DNA of 50,665 nt from Fischerella sp. PCC 9431 (lineage in GTDB: Bacteria > Cyanobacteriota > Cyanobacteriia > Cyanobacteriales > Nostocaceae). Every line of letters starts with the position of its first letter. Positions within the stretch are counted from its first letter, which is position 1. Positions 23,324-31,719 of the stretch are shown here, piece by piece. The stretch is from NCBI RefSeq assembly GCF_000447295.1, contig NZ_KE650771.1, positions 1,239,966-1,290,630 of the forward strand, written 5' to 3'. Under the pieces are notes generated by a model. It did no database searches. It saw only the letters and a list, made by a program, of their open reading frames with translations, and had not been told where the DNA came from. The position numbers were made by a program, and so were the translations under genes.

Positions 23324-23845
23324 GTGAGTTCAGATAGTATAGAAATTGCCAAAAATCGTTATCAGCAAGGAAGAGTAGCCTTTGAGAGCGGGCTATACCG
23401 AGAAGCTATTGAACAACTAGAAAAAGCAAGCGCCTTGTTAGCTCGTAATACTCGCCTGAGTGGTGAAGTACAAATTTGGTTGGCGACAGCTTATGAAGCA
23501 GCAGGACGTACAGATGATGCGATCGCCCTGTGCGAACAACTCAAACGTCATCCCCATTCAGAAACTAGTAAAGAAGCACGGCGACTGCAATATATTCTCA
23601 AAGCGCCCAGGTTGCAACGTCCGCAAGAATGGATGACTCAAATTCCTGATTTTAGTAATATTGCTGACAATGAAAGTAAAATAAGTTTTTCTGCCAAGCC
23701 GAACAAATCTTCTGCATCTCAAAAGCCACCTGAGCGAGAATTAGTTGACCTCACCCAGGTTAATACTAAAGATAATCGCTTTATCTGGGTGGCATTGATT
23801 GCGATCGCTCTAACATTATTGAGTTTAGTTTGGTTGAATTTTTAG
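23324..23845 (+). CDS. TPR-containing protein with C-terminal membrane anchor
   Basis: The protein starts at GTG 23324 (read as Met) giving 173 residues. Residues about 5-90 contain two to three tetratricopeptide-like helical pairs: KNRYQQGRVAFESGLYREAI and VQIWLATAYEAAGRTDDAIA. A polar linker (about 105-145) leads to a terminal hydrophobic helix (FIWVALIAIALTLLSLVWLNF), making this a tail-anchored protein facing the cytoplasm. TPR proteins act as scaffolds; the partner is not known. The DUF3153 lipoprotein gene follows about 200 nt downstream after a C-rich repeat array. The TAG stop forms the start of that array (its last G is the first base of GGGAACAGGG). Confidence 0.8.
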   Translation: MSSDSIEIAKNRYQQGRVAFESGLYREAIEQLEKASALLARNTRLSGEVQIWLATAYEAAGRTDDAIALCEQLKRHPHSETSKEARRLQYILKAPRLQRPQEWMTQIPDFSNIADNESKISFSAKPNKSSASQKPPERELVDLTQVNTKDNRFIWVALIAIALTLLSLVWLNF

Positions 23846-24027
23846 GGAACAGGGAACAGGGAAGGGGGAACAGGGATCGGGGATCGGGGAACAGGGACAA
23901 GGGGACACGGGGGACAAGGGAGACAAGGGGGACAAGGGAGCAGGGAGAATAACCAATCCCCGATCCCCAATCCCCGATCCCCAATCCCCGATCCCCAATC
24001 CCCGATCCCCAATCCCCAATCCCCAAT
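23845..24027. repeat. G/C-rich tandem array of 7- to 14-nt units
   Basis: This is a low-complexity tract: GGGAACAGGGAACAGGG and GGGGACAAGGGGGAC-type units up to about 23945, then CCCCGATCCCCAAT-type 14-nt units up to 24027. It has one G-rich half and one C-rich half on the plus strand and could form G-quadruplexes. It fits the STRR class of filamentous cyanobacteria and occupies nearly the entire spacer before the lipoprotein gene. Confidence 0.85.
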
Positions 24028-24051
24028 ATTGACGTTTGAGGAGATTTTATA

Positions 24052-24834
24052 GTGATAAATTTAGCGCGACTGAAATATATTTGCTTGGTGCTAATAGCAA
24101 CTTTATTGCTTTCTGGTTGCGTGGATTATGACGTAGGGGTACGTTTTGATAATTCAAATAGCGGTGAGTTGGTGCAGCATATTAAGTTGGGAGAACGCCT
24201 TACCAGCTTTAGTGGTGAGCCTGTGTATGAATGGTTGAATAGTATAGAGCGTCGCGCTCGTCAAGAAGAAGGTAAAGTACGACGACCTTCTAAAGAAGAG
24301 GTGATTGTAACAATTCCTTTCAGTAATGGTGAAGAATTGCAAACAAAATTCAATCAATTTTTTCACCCTACTGTGAATCAAAAAGCTGTTACCAGTGAAT
24401 CTGACTCACAATTGCCAAAAGTAGAATCAAATTTACTGCTAAATCAGAATAATTTTTTGCTCTTGGTGCGGAACCACTTAATTTATGATTTAGACTTGCG
24501 ATCGCTCGCTTTAATTTCCAGCGATGGAAATGTCTTGGCAAATGCTGGTTCTATTCTTGATTTAGACTTTAGCTTAAAGACTCCTTGGGGAGCAAAAAGT
24601 ATTCAAAGAACAGAAAACACTCCTCTACCAGAAAAAAATAACAATCAGCTAGTATGGCATCTTAACCCTGGCGAACTCAATCACATAGAAGCTGTTTTCT
24701 GGCTTCCTAGTCCTTTAGGTATTGGGACATTGTTGATTGTGTTGTTTGTTGGAACAGGTTATTATTTGCGGTATAAATTTATGCCAGATCCGAGAATTCA
24801 GTTTTCTTCCAAAACAGCAGCAACTGAAGGTTAG
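24052..24834 (+). CDS. DUF3153 lipoprotein
   Basis: This is a cyanobacterial lipoprotein of unknown function, 260 residues, started at GTG 24052 with a strong GAGGAG ribosome binding site at 24038-24043. The lipoprotein signal peptide (LKYICLVLIATLLLSGCVDY) ends in the lipobox LLSGC, so Cys at about residue 23 becomes lipidated. The extracytoplasmic domain begins VDYDVGVRFDNSNSGELVQH, the typical DUF3153 opening, and ends in a second TM helix (PLGIGTLLIVLFVGTGYYL) followed by a short cytoplasmic tail. I recognise the family but no role is established. A tnpB element is inserted immediately after the stop. Confidence 0.85.
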   Translation: MINLARLKYICLVLIATLLLSGCVDYDVGVRFDNSNSGELVQHIKLGERLTSFSGEPVYEWLNSIERRARQEEGKVRRPSKEEVIVTIPFSNGEELQTKFNQFFHPTVNQKAVTSESDSQLPKVESNLLLNQNNFLLLVRNHLIYDLDLRSLALISSDGNVLANAGSILDLDFSLKTPWGAKSIQRTENTPLPEKNNNQLVWHLNPGELNHIEAVFWLPSPLGIGTLLIVLFVGTGYYLRYKFMPDPRIQFSSKTAATEG

Positions 24835-24892
24835 CTAAAAGACTAGACCTTGCCATCGTGACGGAGACCGCCAAGACAGCGAGTGGCTCACC

Positions 24893-26029
24893 ATGTATAG
24901 AGCAATTAAAGTTAGAATTTATCCTACTGATGAGCAAGAATCCTATCTAGCTCAATGTTTTGGCAATACTCGATGGTTGTGGAACTATATGCTTAATGCC
25001 ACTACTGTCGCGTATAAAGAAACTGGGAAAGGTCTTTCTAAAGCTGCAATGGATAAGTTGCTTCCAGGCTTGAAAAAGGAATATGAATGGTTGGGTCTTG
25101 CTTATAGCCAAGTTTTGCAACGAGTCACATTCAATCTATCCAGTGCATTTGTCAATTTCTTTGAAGGGCGCGCTAAATTTCCCAATTTCAAATCCAAGCA
25201 TGGTAAGCAATCGATTCAATATCCCCAAAATGTAAAGTTAATGCCAGAGGATTCTGTAATTAAGTTTCCTGGTAATTTGGGGATGATAAAAACCGTGTTT
25301 CATAAAAAGCTACCAGATGCAAAATTCACGACTGTAACAATATCGAGAAGTGCAGATGGTAGGTACTACGCATCTATTCTTTTCAACCAAACAGATAATC
25401 CAGTAGTCCCGATTCGGGAAACTATAGGTGTTGACCTTGGATTAAAGAATTTTGCCATAACTTCCGAAGGTTCAAAGTATGACCTTCCTAAAAAGCAATT
25501 AGCGAAATTAGAAAAGAATAGAAAACGTAAACAGAAAAAATTAGCTAGAAAGACCGATAAAGCTTCCAACAAGCGTCACAAAGCAAAGCGTCTAGTTGCA
25601 AGAGTCTCTAGCAAAATCGCCAGGGTCAGAGAAGATTTTCTACACAAGCTATCTCGCAAAATAGCATACGAAAACCAAGTGATTTGTGTAGAGGATTTGG
25701 CAGTGAAGAACATGGTTAAAAATCCAAACCTGGCTAAATCCATCAGTGACCAAGGATGGGGAATGTTTCAAACCATGCTCAAATACAAAGCTGAGAGATT
25801 TGGTCACACCTATCAAGAAATAGGTAGATTCTTCCCATCTTCTCAACTTTGTAGTGAAACTCTACTACCAATCCCAATGTTCCAAAAAGGATATGATTCA
25901 TTGGGAGTCCGGTTTGTAGATTGCCCTCACTGCCTTTGTCAGCATGACCGAGATATTAATGCTGCAATAAATATTAGAAATGAAGGATTGCGACTTCTGG
26001 CGTTAGGGACTAGCGCTTCTGCCCACTGA
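24893..26029 (+). CDS. tnpB: TnpB, RNA-guided nuclease of IS605/IS1341 type, with altered zinc ribbon
   Basis: TnpB proteins are RNA-guided DNA nucleases that use a guide RNA from the transposon right end. The 378-residue protein has the helical N-terminal region (MYRAIKVRIYPTDEQESYLA) and a RuvC-like domain. Its catalytic acids are in place: Asp181 (GVDLGLKNFA), Glu267 (CVEDLAVKN) and Asp354 (HDRDINAAINI). The zinc ribbon is unusual: the first pair, normally C-x2-C after SSQLC, reads LCSETLLPIPMFQKGYDSLG with only Cys320, while the second pair Cys344-x2-Cys347 remains. This looks like a small replacement or frameshift pair in the loop. The C-terminus (GTSASAH) runs into the right-end RNA region. 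Confidence 0.92.
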   Translation: MYRAIKVRIYPTDEQESYLAQCFGNTRWLWNYMLNATTVAYKETGKGLSKAAMDKLLPGLKKEYEWLGLAYSQVLQRVTFNLSSAFVNFFEGRAKFPNFKSKHGKQSIQYPQNVKLMPEDSVIKFPGNLGMIKTVFHKKLPDAKFTTVTISRSADGRYYASILFNQTDNPVVPIRETIGVDLGLKNFAITSEGSKYDLPKKQLAKLEKNRKRKQKKLARKTDKASNKRHKAKRLVARVSSKIARVREDFLHKLSRKIAYENQVICVEDLAVKNMVKNPNLAKSISDQGWGMFQTMLKYKAERFGHTYQEIGRFFPSSQLCSETLLPIPMFQKGYDSLGVRFVDCPHCLCQHDRDINAAINIRNEGLRLLALGTSASAH

Positions 26030-26141
26030 GGGGATGTAAGACCAAGACAACCAGGACGTAAAAAATCTATGGTTGTTGAGGCAATCCCCAATGAATTGGG
26101 AAGCCTACACTGTACCGTAAGGGAGCGTGTAGGTAGTTCAC
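26030..26141 (+). ncRNA. Predicted right-end (omega) RNA scaffold of the tnpB element
   Basis: The region from the tnpB stop to the element end contains the conserved hairpin at 26104-26133 and a terminal TTCAC. By analogy with characterised TnpB systems, the RNA would extend from the 3' part of tnpB across this region, with the guide formed by the flanking bases beyond 26141 (TCGTGTAACCAAGGCATG, inside ndk). This is inference from family knowledge; expression is not shown by the sequence. Confidence 0.4.
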
Positions 26142-26587
26142 TCGTGTAACCAAGGCATGATATGTGGTTGCCAATTCACTAATTCTTCTTCTTTAAACCA
26201 CAGAGAAATTTCGCGTTGTGCGGTTTCGATCGCGTCGGAACCATGAATTAGATTACGGCCAATATTGACACCAAAATCACCCCGAATTGTCCCAGGTTCT
26301 GCTGTTAAAGGATTTGTTGCACCAATCATTTTTCTCGCCGCAGCTACGACACCATCACCTTCCCACACCATTGCTACTACTGGGCCGGAAGTAATAAAAT
26401 CAACTAACCCTGAAAAAAATGGTCTTTCTTTGTGAACATCGTAGTGGGCTTCAGCTAATTCTCGGCTAACTTTCAAAAATTTTAAGCCAACTAGGGTAAA
26501 GCCTTTGGTTTCAAAACGACGGATAATTTCACCAGCTAGTTTGCGCTGTACGCCGTCGGGCTTAATGGCAATAAATGTGCGTTCCAA
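26138..26587 (-). CDS. ndk: Nucleoside diphosphate kinase
   Basis: NDK transfers the gamma-phosphate between nucleoside triphosphates and diphosphates through a phospho-histidine. The 149 residues match the standard bacterial length. The active site is His115 in [17 protein letters not shown], with the N-terminal [20 protein letters not shown] and the Kpn loop region present ([20 protein letters not shown]). The C-terminus [11 protein letters not shown] is as expected, so the gene is complete. Its TGA stop (complement of 26138-26140) lies in the right end of the tnpB element. speA starts 179 nt upstream on the other strand; in many cyanobacteria ndk and speA are neighbours. Confidence 0.96.
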   Translation of the reverse strand: MERTFIAIKPDGVQRKLAGEIIRRFETKGFTLVGLKFLKVSRELAEAHYDVHKERPFFSGLVDFITSGPVVAMVWEGDGVVAAARKMIGATNPLTAEPGTIRGDFGVNIGRNLIHGSDAIETAQREISLWFKEEELVNWQPHIMPWLHE

Positions 26588-26766
26588 AGCGATCTCCTCA
26601 AACTGAATAAATTTGTCCTTTGTCAGTTGTCATTAGTCATTTGTCAATTGACCAATGATTAATGACCAATCACAGAATATCTTACAAATCAACTTCTGGT
26701 TTAAGTGCGTTGAAATACGAATCGATTAAATTGTAAATTCGTGGGTGAAAGATAAAGGTCAGGAAA
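26588..26766. other. Divergent spacer between ndk and speA with short repeats
   Basis: The spacer is about 180 nt and contains ATTAGTCATTTGTCAATTG and ACCAATGATTAATGACCAAT, repeats of the heptanucleotide type (about 26630-26672). Both promoters must lie here; none can be assigned with confidence. Confidence 0.5.
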
Positions 26767-28785
26767 ATGCGTCTTGATTCTACTGCTGCATCTGATGAGG
26801 TGGTGAAACCGCCGTCCCATAATGGTAAAAAATCTGAATTGAAAAATCACAAGCACAAAAAATTGCTGCCACCTGCCAGCATACAAGAAGGAACAAGCGT
26901 CTGGAAAATAGAAGATAGCGAGGCGCTGTATCGCATTGAAGGTTGGGGACACCCTTATTTTTCCATCAACGCAGCAGGTCATATTACCGTTTCCCCGAAA
27001 GGCGATCGCGGCGGTTCTCTCGATTTATATGAGTTGGTGAATGCTCTCAAGCAGCGTAACCTGGGATTGCCAATGTTGATTCGGTTTTCTGATATTTTGG
27101 AAGACCGAATTGAGCGCTTAAATGCCTGTTTTGCGAAAGCGATCGCTCGCTACAACTATCCTGGCGTTTATCGTGGTGTATTTCCGGTAAAATGTAACCA
27201 GCAACGCCATTTAGTGGCAGATTTGGTGCGTTTCGGTAAACCCCATCAATTTGGCTTAGAAGCCGGTTCTAAACCAGAATTAATGATCGCCCTGGCGATG
27301 TTGGACACACCGGGAGCATTGTTAATTTGCAACGGTTACAAAGACCAAGAATATATTGAAACAGCGATGCTAGCCCAAAGATTAGGGCAAACACCGATCA
27401 TTGTTTTAGAACAAATTGAAGAAGTTGATTTGGTGATTGAAGCGAGTCGCCAATTAGGTATTCAGCCAATTGTGGGGGTGAGAGCCAAACTCAGTACCCA
27501 AGGAATGGGACGCTGGGGAACCTCCAGTGGCGATCGCGCTAAATTTGGTCTGACAATTCCTGAAATTATCCATGCAGTTGAAAAGTTACGTGCTGCCGAT
27601 TTGTTAAATTCTTTACAACTACTACATTTTCATGTAGGCTCACAAATTTCTGCCATTAATGTCATCAAAGATGCCATCCGAGAAGCTAGCTGTATATATG
27701 TAGAATTAGCAGCTTTGGGAGCAAACATGAAGTATCTCGATGTTGGTGGTGGCTTGGGTGTAGATTACGACGGTTCCCAAACCAACTTCTACGCTTCCAA
27801 AAATTACAATATGCAGAACTATGCCAATGACATTGTAGCAGAGTTAAAAGATACATGCTCTGAGCGGAATATACCTGTACCAACACTGATTAGTGAAAGT
27901 GGTAGAGCGATCGCCTCTCATCAATCGGTATTAATTTTTGATGTTCTCAGTACCAGCGAAGTTCTTACAGAATTACCCGAACCACCCAAAGATGGAGAAT
28001 CCCACATCATTAGTTATCTTTGGGAAACTTACCAATCAATCAACCAAGAAAATTTTCAGGAGTTTTACCACGACGCTACCCAGTTTAAAGAAGAAGCTAT
28101 CAGCCGCTTCAATTTGGGAATATTGAGCCTAACTGAACGCGCCAAGGCGGAACGTCTATACTGGGCTTGCTGTCAAAAAATACTGAATATTACCAGAAAA
28201 GAAGAATACGTACCTGATGAATTGGAAGACCTAGAAAAAATCATGGCTTCCATCTATTACGTAAACCTTTCTGTGTTTCAATCAGCACCTGATTGTTGGG
28301 CGATCGATCAGTTATTTCCCATTATGCCGATCCACCGCTTAGATGAAGAACCAACACGACGGGGTATTCTAGCAGACCTAACCTGTGATAGTGACGGCAA
28401 AATCGACAGTTTTATTGATTTGCGGGATGTGAAGTCAGTTTTAGAACTTCATCCTTTTAAAGCTGGAGAACCCTACTATCTGGGAATGTTCCTCAATGGA
28501 GCCTACCAGGAGATTATGGGGAATTTACACAACTTGTTTGGTGATACCAACGCCGTTCATATTCAATTGACACCCAAAGGCTACCAAATTCAGCACGTAG
28601 TTAAAGGTGATACCATGACCGAAGTCGTCAGTTACGTCCAATACGATTCCGAAGATATGGTAGAAAATATCCGCCAGCGTTGCGAATTAGCTTTAGAAGA
28701 AAATCGCATTACACTAGCGGAATCTCAACGATTGCTGCAAACTTATGAGCAGAGTTTGCAGAGGTATACGTATCTATCTTCGTAG
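26767..28785 (+). CDS. speA: Biosynthetic arginine decarboxylase
   Basis: SpeA decarboxylates arginine to agmatine, the first step of polyamine synthesis in cyanobacteria. The 672 residues carry the PLP-binding lysine Lys142 in GVFPVKCNQQRHLV, the glycine-rich phosphate loop LDVGGGLGVDYDGS near residue 322, HFHVGSQISA near 283, and the C-terminal block ADLTCDSDGKIDSFID with the active-site cysteine. An N-terminal extension of about 35 residues rich in Lys (SELKNHKHKKLLPPAS) precedes the conserved WKIEDSEALYRIEGWG; the first ATG at 26767 is used but a shorter form is possible. Several paralogues are common in this group. A G/C-rich repeat array follows the gene. Confidence 0.96.
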   Translation: MRLDSTAASDEVVKPPSHNGKKSELKNHKHKKLLPPASIQEGTSVWKIEDSEALYRIEGWGHPYFSINAAGHITVSPKGDRGGSLDLYELVNALKQRNLGLPMLIRFSDILEDRIERLNACFAKAIARYNYPGVYRGVFPVKCNQQRHLVADLVRFGKPHQFGLEAGSKPELMIALAMLDTPGALLICNGYKDQEYIETAMLAQRLGQTPIIVLEQIEEVDLVIEASRQLGIQPIVGVRAKLSTQGMGRWGTSSGDRAKFGLTIPEIIHAVEKLRAADLLNSLQLLHFHVGSQISAINVIKDAIREASCIYVELAALGANMKYLDVGGGLGVDYDGSQTNFYASKNYNMQNYANDIVAELKDTCSERNIPVPTLISESGRAIASHQSVLIFDVLSTSEVLTELPEPPKDGESHIISYLWETYQSINQENFQEFYHDATQFKEEAISRFNLGILSLTERAKAERLYWACCQKILNITRKEEYVPDELEDLEKIMASIYYVNLSVFQSAPDCWAIDQLFPIMPIHRLDEEPTRRGILADLTCDSDGKIDSFIDLRDVKSVLELHPFKAGEPYYLGMFLNGAYQEIMGNLHNLFGDTNAVHIQLTPKGYQIQHVVKGDTMTEVVSYVQYDSEDMVENIRQRCELALEENRITLAESQRLLQTYEQSLQRYTYLSS

Positions 28786-28795
28786 GTACTAAGCA

Positions 28796-28913
28796 AGGGA
28801 AAAGGGAAGAGGGACAAGGAGGACAAGGAGGATAAGGGGGAATTTATGCCAATTCCCAATTCCCAATCCCCGATCCCTGATCCCTTATCCCCGATCCCCG
28901 ATCCCCGATCCCT
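28796..28913. repeat. G/C-rich tandem array between speA and convergent gene
   Basis: On the plus strand GGGACAAGGAGGACAAGGAG-type units (28796-28840) are followed by AATTCCCAATTCCCAATCCC and CCCGATCCCCGATCCCCGAT units up to 28913. The array contacts the stop codon (complement of 28912-28914) of the sugar nucleotidyltransferase gene. It has the same kind of sequence as 23845-24027. Confidence 0.85.
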
Positions 28914-30078
28914 AACTCGCATTCGTTCCCAAAAGTTCTGCGATCGCTTGATGCTCAACAGGAGTGTGAGATGGTGGTAGTTGACGAGCATCGGTAATCA
29001 GCCAGTCTAAAGAGGCTGCTTGGACGTCGATAGTTGCGCCAGTCTTATCCACACAATAGCGTCCAAATACCAGCTTATCGACCAATCGCACTCCTGCCCC
29101 CAGGCGCGACCATTCAAAGATGACGCTGTTTTCTACCGTTGCGCCACTGCATATCCAGCAATTGGGGCCGATCATTGTCGGTCCAACGATCTTCGCCCCA
29201 TCTTCGATCTTGGTCATACCACCGATATACACTGGGCCTGTAATATCAACTTTGTCCCAATTCACAGCTACATTTAAGCCAGTGTAAATGCCAGGGGCAA
29301 CTTGATGACCGGGAATTTGGACGTTTTTAATTTCGCCCAATAACACACCGCGAATTGCGCGCCAATAATCTGGGACTTTACCAATATCTACCCATTCAAA
29401 ATCCATAGGAATAGCGTAGAAAGGCGCGCCCATTTCTACCAATTTGGGAAATAACTGGCTACCGATGTCAAACTCTACACCCGAAGGTATGTAGTTTAAT
29501 ACCTCTGGTTCAAAAATATAAATACCTGTGTTGATATTGGTACTGAGGGCTTCTTCTACCTTCGGTTTTTCTTGGAAAGCTTTAACACGATTCTCTTCGT
29601 CGGTAACAACCACACCGTAACTGGGAACCTCTTCCCGTGGTACGGATTTCATAATAATGGTCGCGATCGACCCTTTAGCCCTGTGCCACTTGACTGCTTC
29701 TGTCAAATCCAGGTCAATCAAGGCATCTCCGCACAACACTACAAAAGTATCATCAAAAAACGGGTAGAAATCCTGGATTTTTTTCATACCGCCAGCAGAG
29801 CCAATGGCTTCACCTACCAGCGTACCTTCAACAATTCGCCCTTCAAAAGAATAAGCAATCTGTACGCCAAAGCGCTGACCATCACGAAAATAACTTTCTA
29901 TTTCTTCAGCCAAATGGCTCACATTGACCATAATTTGGTCAAATCCATGTTGGCGTAACAGTTCTAGTAAAAATTCCATCACTGGCTTTTGCAGGATGGG
30001 CATCATCGGTTTGGGCATAGTGTATGTAATCGGACGTACCCGAGTTCCCTTGCCCGCTGCCAGAATCATCGCCTTCAT
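28912..30078 (-). CDS. NDP-sugar pyrophosphorylase (mannose-1-phosphate guanylyltransferase-like)
   Basis: This is a nucleotidyltransferase that activates a sugar 1-phosphate. I start it at ATG 30078 (MKAMILAAGKGTRVRPITYT) rather than at 30102 because the nucleotide-binding signature G-x-G-T-R...PKP follows directly. Further signatures: CGDALIDLDL near residue 110, FQEKPKVEEA near 163 and DFEWVDIGKVPDYWRA near 227. From about 275 on comes a left-handed beta-helix of hexapeptide repeats (VYIGGMTKIEDGAKIVGPTM). The fold fits GDP-mannose or glucose-1-phosphate pyrophosphorylases; the exact nucleotide/sugar is not readable. It could supply sugars to the exopolysaccharide cluster. The 388 residues have normal length. 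The TAG stop touches a C-rich repeat array. Confidence 0.88.
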   Translation of the reverse strand: MKAMILAAGKGTRVRPITYTMPKPMMPILQKPVMEFLLELLRQHGFDQIMVNVSHLAEEIESYFRDGQRFGVQIAYSFEGRIVEGTLVGEAIGSAGGMKKIQDFYPFFDDTFVVLCGDALIDLDLTEAVKWHRAKGSIATIIMKSVPREEVPSYGVVVTDEENRVKAFQEKPKVEEALSTNINTGIYIFEPEVLNYIPSGVEFDIGSQLFPKLVEMGAPFYAIPMDFEWVDIGKVPDYWRAIRGVLLGEIKNVQIPGHQVAPGIYTGLNVAVNWDKVDITGPVYIGGMTKIEDGAKIVGPTMIGPNCWICSGATVENSVIFEWSRLGAGVRLVDKLVFGRYCVDKTGATIDVQAASLDWLITDARQLPPSHTPVEHQAIAELLGTNAS

Positions 30079-30406
30079 AATATACTTATTCCTCAACCAC
30101 AAGCCAGTTTACTTTCAGTGAGTGATACTTAATCATCGGTTTGTTTTTGCTCCCAGTCATCCTTAAAACCACGGAATACGGGAATTGTCGAACATGGTAT
30201 AACCATATGCATAGCAAGATGACATATGTTCGCGTAGGACATCCAAAATGCCCACCCCGTTCTTGTGGAACGGGGGAGGCGTTTCTTGAGTAAGAACTTT
30301 TTTCATAGTCAACAAGCGATCGCTTATCCTTTCAATTTACCCAGATTTTGGTGTGATCTGAAGCATTAATTCTAGAAATAATTGATATTTCTAGATTAAA
30401 TATTGC
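30079..30406. other. Spacer with repeat-like hairpin
   Basis: A hairpin CCCCGTTC-TTGTG-GAACGGGG lies at 30255-30275, flanked by GCCCAC and GGAGGCGTTTCTTGAG. It resembles right-end hairpins of IS200/IS605-type remnants. The rest is AT-rich; a HIP1 site lies near 30318. The promoter for the pyrophosphorylase gene (start 30078) must be here. Confidence 0.5.
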
Positions 30407-31240
30407 TTATTTCATCAATTGTTCCAATTGTCTGATGTTATTCTCTTTCTCTTTAATCAATCTAATTTTAATATCTTGATAAAACTCCTCTTGGCATAAC
30501 TCCACTTTAGATTGAGCCGAAAGCAATAGTAATGCCCAAAAAATACTGACTTTATGGCTGTTTGGTGAATCATGACCAGTTTCATGCTGCTGCGATTGTT
30601 TTGTTTGTGTCCACAGCTGCACTAATTGTTCCAAATTCAACCAATTTTGCTCTAGACAAAGCTCTGTTGACCAATGGTACAAAAGCTGCTCTAATTCTCC
30701 AGCTACTTCAGTCAGATTTTCTTGGTGAGCTAATTCTAATGCAGCTCGCATTGTCTGCAAGCTAGGCTGACGTCGGGGACGCGGTGGCTTATTTATTTTT
30801 TCCGCCAGTTTCAGTTGCTCTGCCATCACCTGCAATTGCTCTATCAGTTCTTGCAGAGTGACGCGACGCTTTGGTGGAGGCATTGCAGCTGGACGACGAC
30901 GTAAATGTCGCTCAAATTGCAGGCGATGAGCCTGGTACAACGCCCCATTTTCTATTTCCTCCAGCAGCATATCATCTGCTAAAGTCTCTTGTTCATCCGC
31001 AGCAGATTGTAACTGCATCAAAGTATTGGCTTTGAATAACACCAGCATTGATGCAGATAAAAAAGCTTGACCAGATTGAGACAAATCAGCTTCATAGCCT
31101 TTCTTTGTTGTCTGGGGTGTCATTAATTCTATATAGCGATCAATAACCTCAATCACTTGCACATCCCAAGGATCGATTTCTCCTTTTTCTGCCTGATATA
31201 TGAGATTTTCAATTGTTGTCAGTAGCTCAGAAGCATTCAT
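30407..31240 (-). CDS. scpA: Segregation and condensation protein A
   Basis: ScpA is the kleisin subunit of the bacterial SMC-ScpAB condensin, bridging SMC heads and binding ScpB. The 277 residues open with NASELLTTIENLIYQAEKGE, DPWDVQVIEVIDRYIELMT, the typical ScpA N-terminal helical domain that contacts the SMC neck. The middle is helical and basic (RHLRRRPAAMPPPKRRVTLQ) and the C-terminal winged-helix part reads SIFWALLLLSAQSKVELCQE. It is the typical divergent cyanobacterial version. It is followed downstream by no scpB in this window. The spacer to the LapA gene contains short repeats. Confidence 0.88.
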   Translation of the reverse strand: MNASELLTTIENLIYQAEKGEIDPWDVQVIEVIDRYIELMTPQTTKKGYEADLSQSGQAFLSASMLVLFKANTLMQLQSAADEQETLADDMLLEEIENGALYQAHRLQFERHLRRRPAAMPPPKRRVTLQELIEQLQVMAEQLKLAEKINKPPRPRRQPSLQTMRAALELAHQENLTEVAGELEQLLYHWSTELCLEQNWLNLEQLVQLWTQTKQSQQHETGHDSPNSHKVSIFWALLLLSAQSKVELCQEEFYQDIKIRLIKEKENNIRQLEQLMK

Positions 31241-31252
31241 TCACGAATTGTT

Positions 31253-31368
31253 TAGATAGTAGTTAGTAGATAGCAGTTAGCAGTTAGTAGATAGCAGATA
31301 GTAGATAGTATTTTATCTTGCGTAACTAACCACTAACCACTAATCACTAACCACTAGTTACTAATCAT
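31253..31368. repeat. Short tandem repeats between scpA and LapA-domain gene
   Basis: Imperfect heptanucleotide units TAGTAGATAGCAGTTAGCAG (31260-31312) and TAACCAC/TAATCAC units (about 31326-31365) fill the spacer. The stop codon of the LapA-domain gene (31354-31356) lies in the second group. Confidence 0.65.
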
Positions 31369-31719
31369 TTCTGCTTGTGCTTGTTGATTAGAGGCATCAT
31401 TTGCTGGCGGTAGTGCCAGTTTTAAAGATTGAACTTCTGTTTGGTACTTTTCTATTTTGCTTTCTAATTCTTGGATGTGGACATTACTTTGACGCATTTT
31501 TTGATTAGCTATCATAAGTCGCTGCCAATGTGTCCAAATGCTAAATATCCAAGCAAAAACTGCGCCCAAACCGATCGCTAATAGTAGTTCTACTGCGATT
31601 GGTGCTTGTAATTGCACTCCAGGCACAATATGAATTGTGGTTGGCTCAGTATTTTGTATTGTAAATAAAGCAAAAGCTAAACAAGAGATAAAAATAATCA
31701 CAAAATTAATTTGTCTCAT
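31354..31719 (-). CDS. LapA-domain (DUF1049) membrane protein
   Basis: This small inner membrane protein of 121 residues has the lipopolysaccharide assembly protein A domain. Two transmembrane helices are visible: NFVIIFISCLAFALFTIQN at the N-terminus and VELLLAIGLGAVFAWIFSIW near residue 44-63. The short loop between them contains the characteristic FTIQNTEPTTIHIVPG. The C-terminal third is a coiled coil (HIQELESKIEKYQTEVQSLK). LapA/LapB control LPS synthesis in proteobacteria; a role in cyanobacteria is not established. No LapB partner is in the window. The last codons overlap short repeats. Confidence 0.85.
   Translation of the reverse strand: MRQINFVIIFISCLAFALFTIQNTEPTTIHIVPGVQLQAPIAVELLLAIGLGAVFAWIFSIWTHWQRLMIANQKMRQSNVHIQELESKIEKYQTEVQSLKLALPPANDASNQQAQAEMISN

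Larger units (their letters stand above)
24843..26141 (+). mobile_element. IS605/IS1341-type element with tnpB only
   Basis: The element contains one gene (tnpB, 24893-26029) and no tnpA. The left end carries an imperfect hairpin GCCATCG (24852-24858) / CGAGTGGC (24880-24887). The right end carries CCTACAC (26104-26110) / GTGTAGG (26127-26133), followed by TAGTTCAC at about 26134-26141, which is typical of subterminal hairpins of IS200/IS605 elements. Exact ends are inferred: there are no target duplications in this family. The element sits between the DUF3153 gene and ndk, and the ndk stop codon lies inside its right end. Confidence 0.75.
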
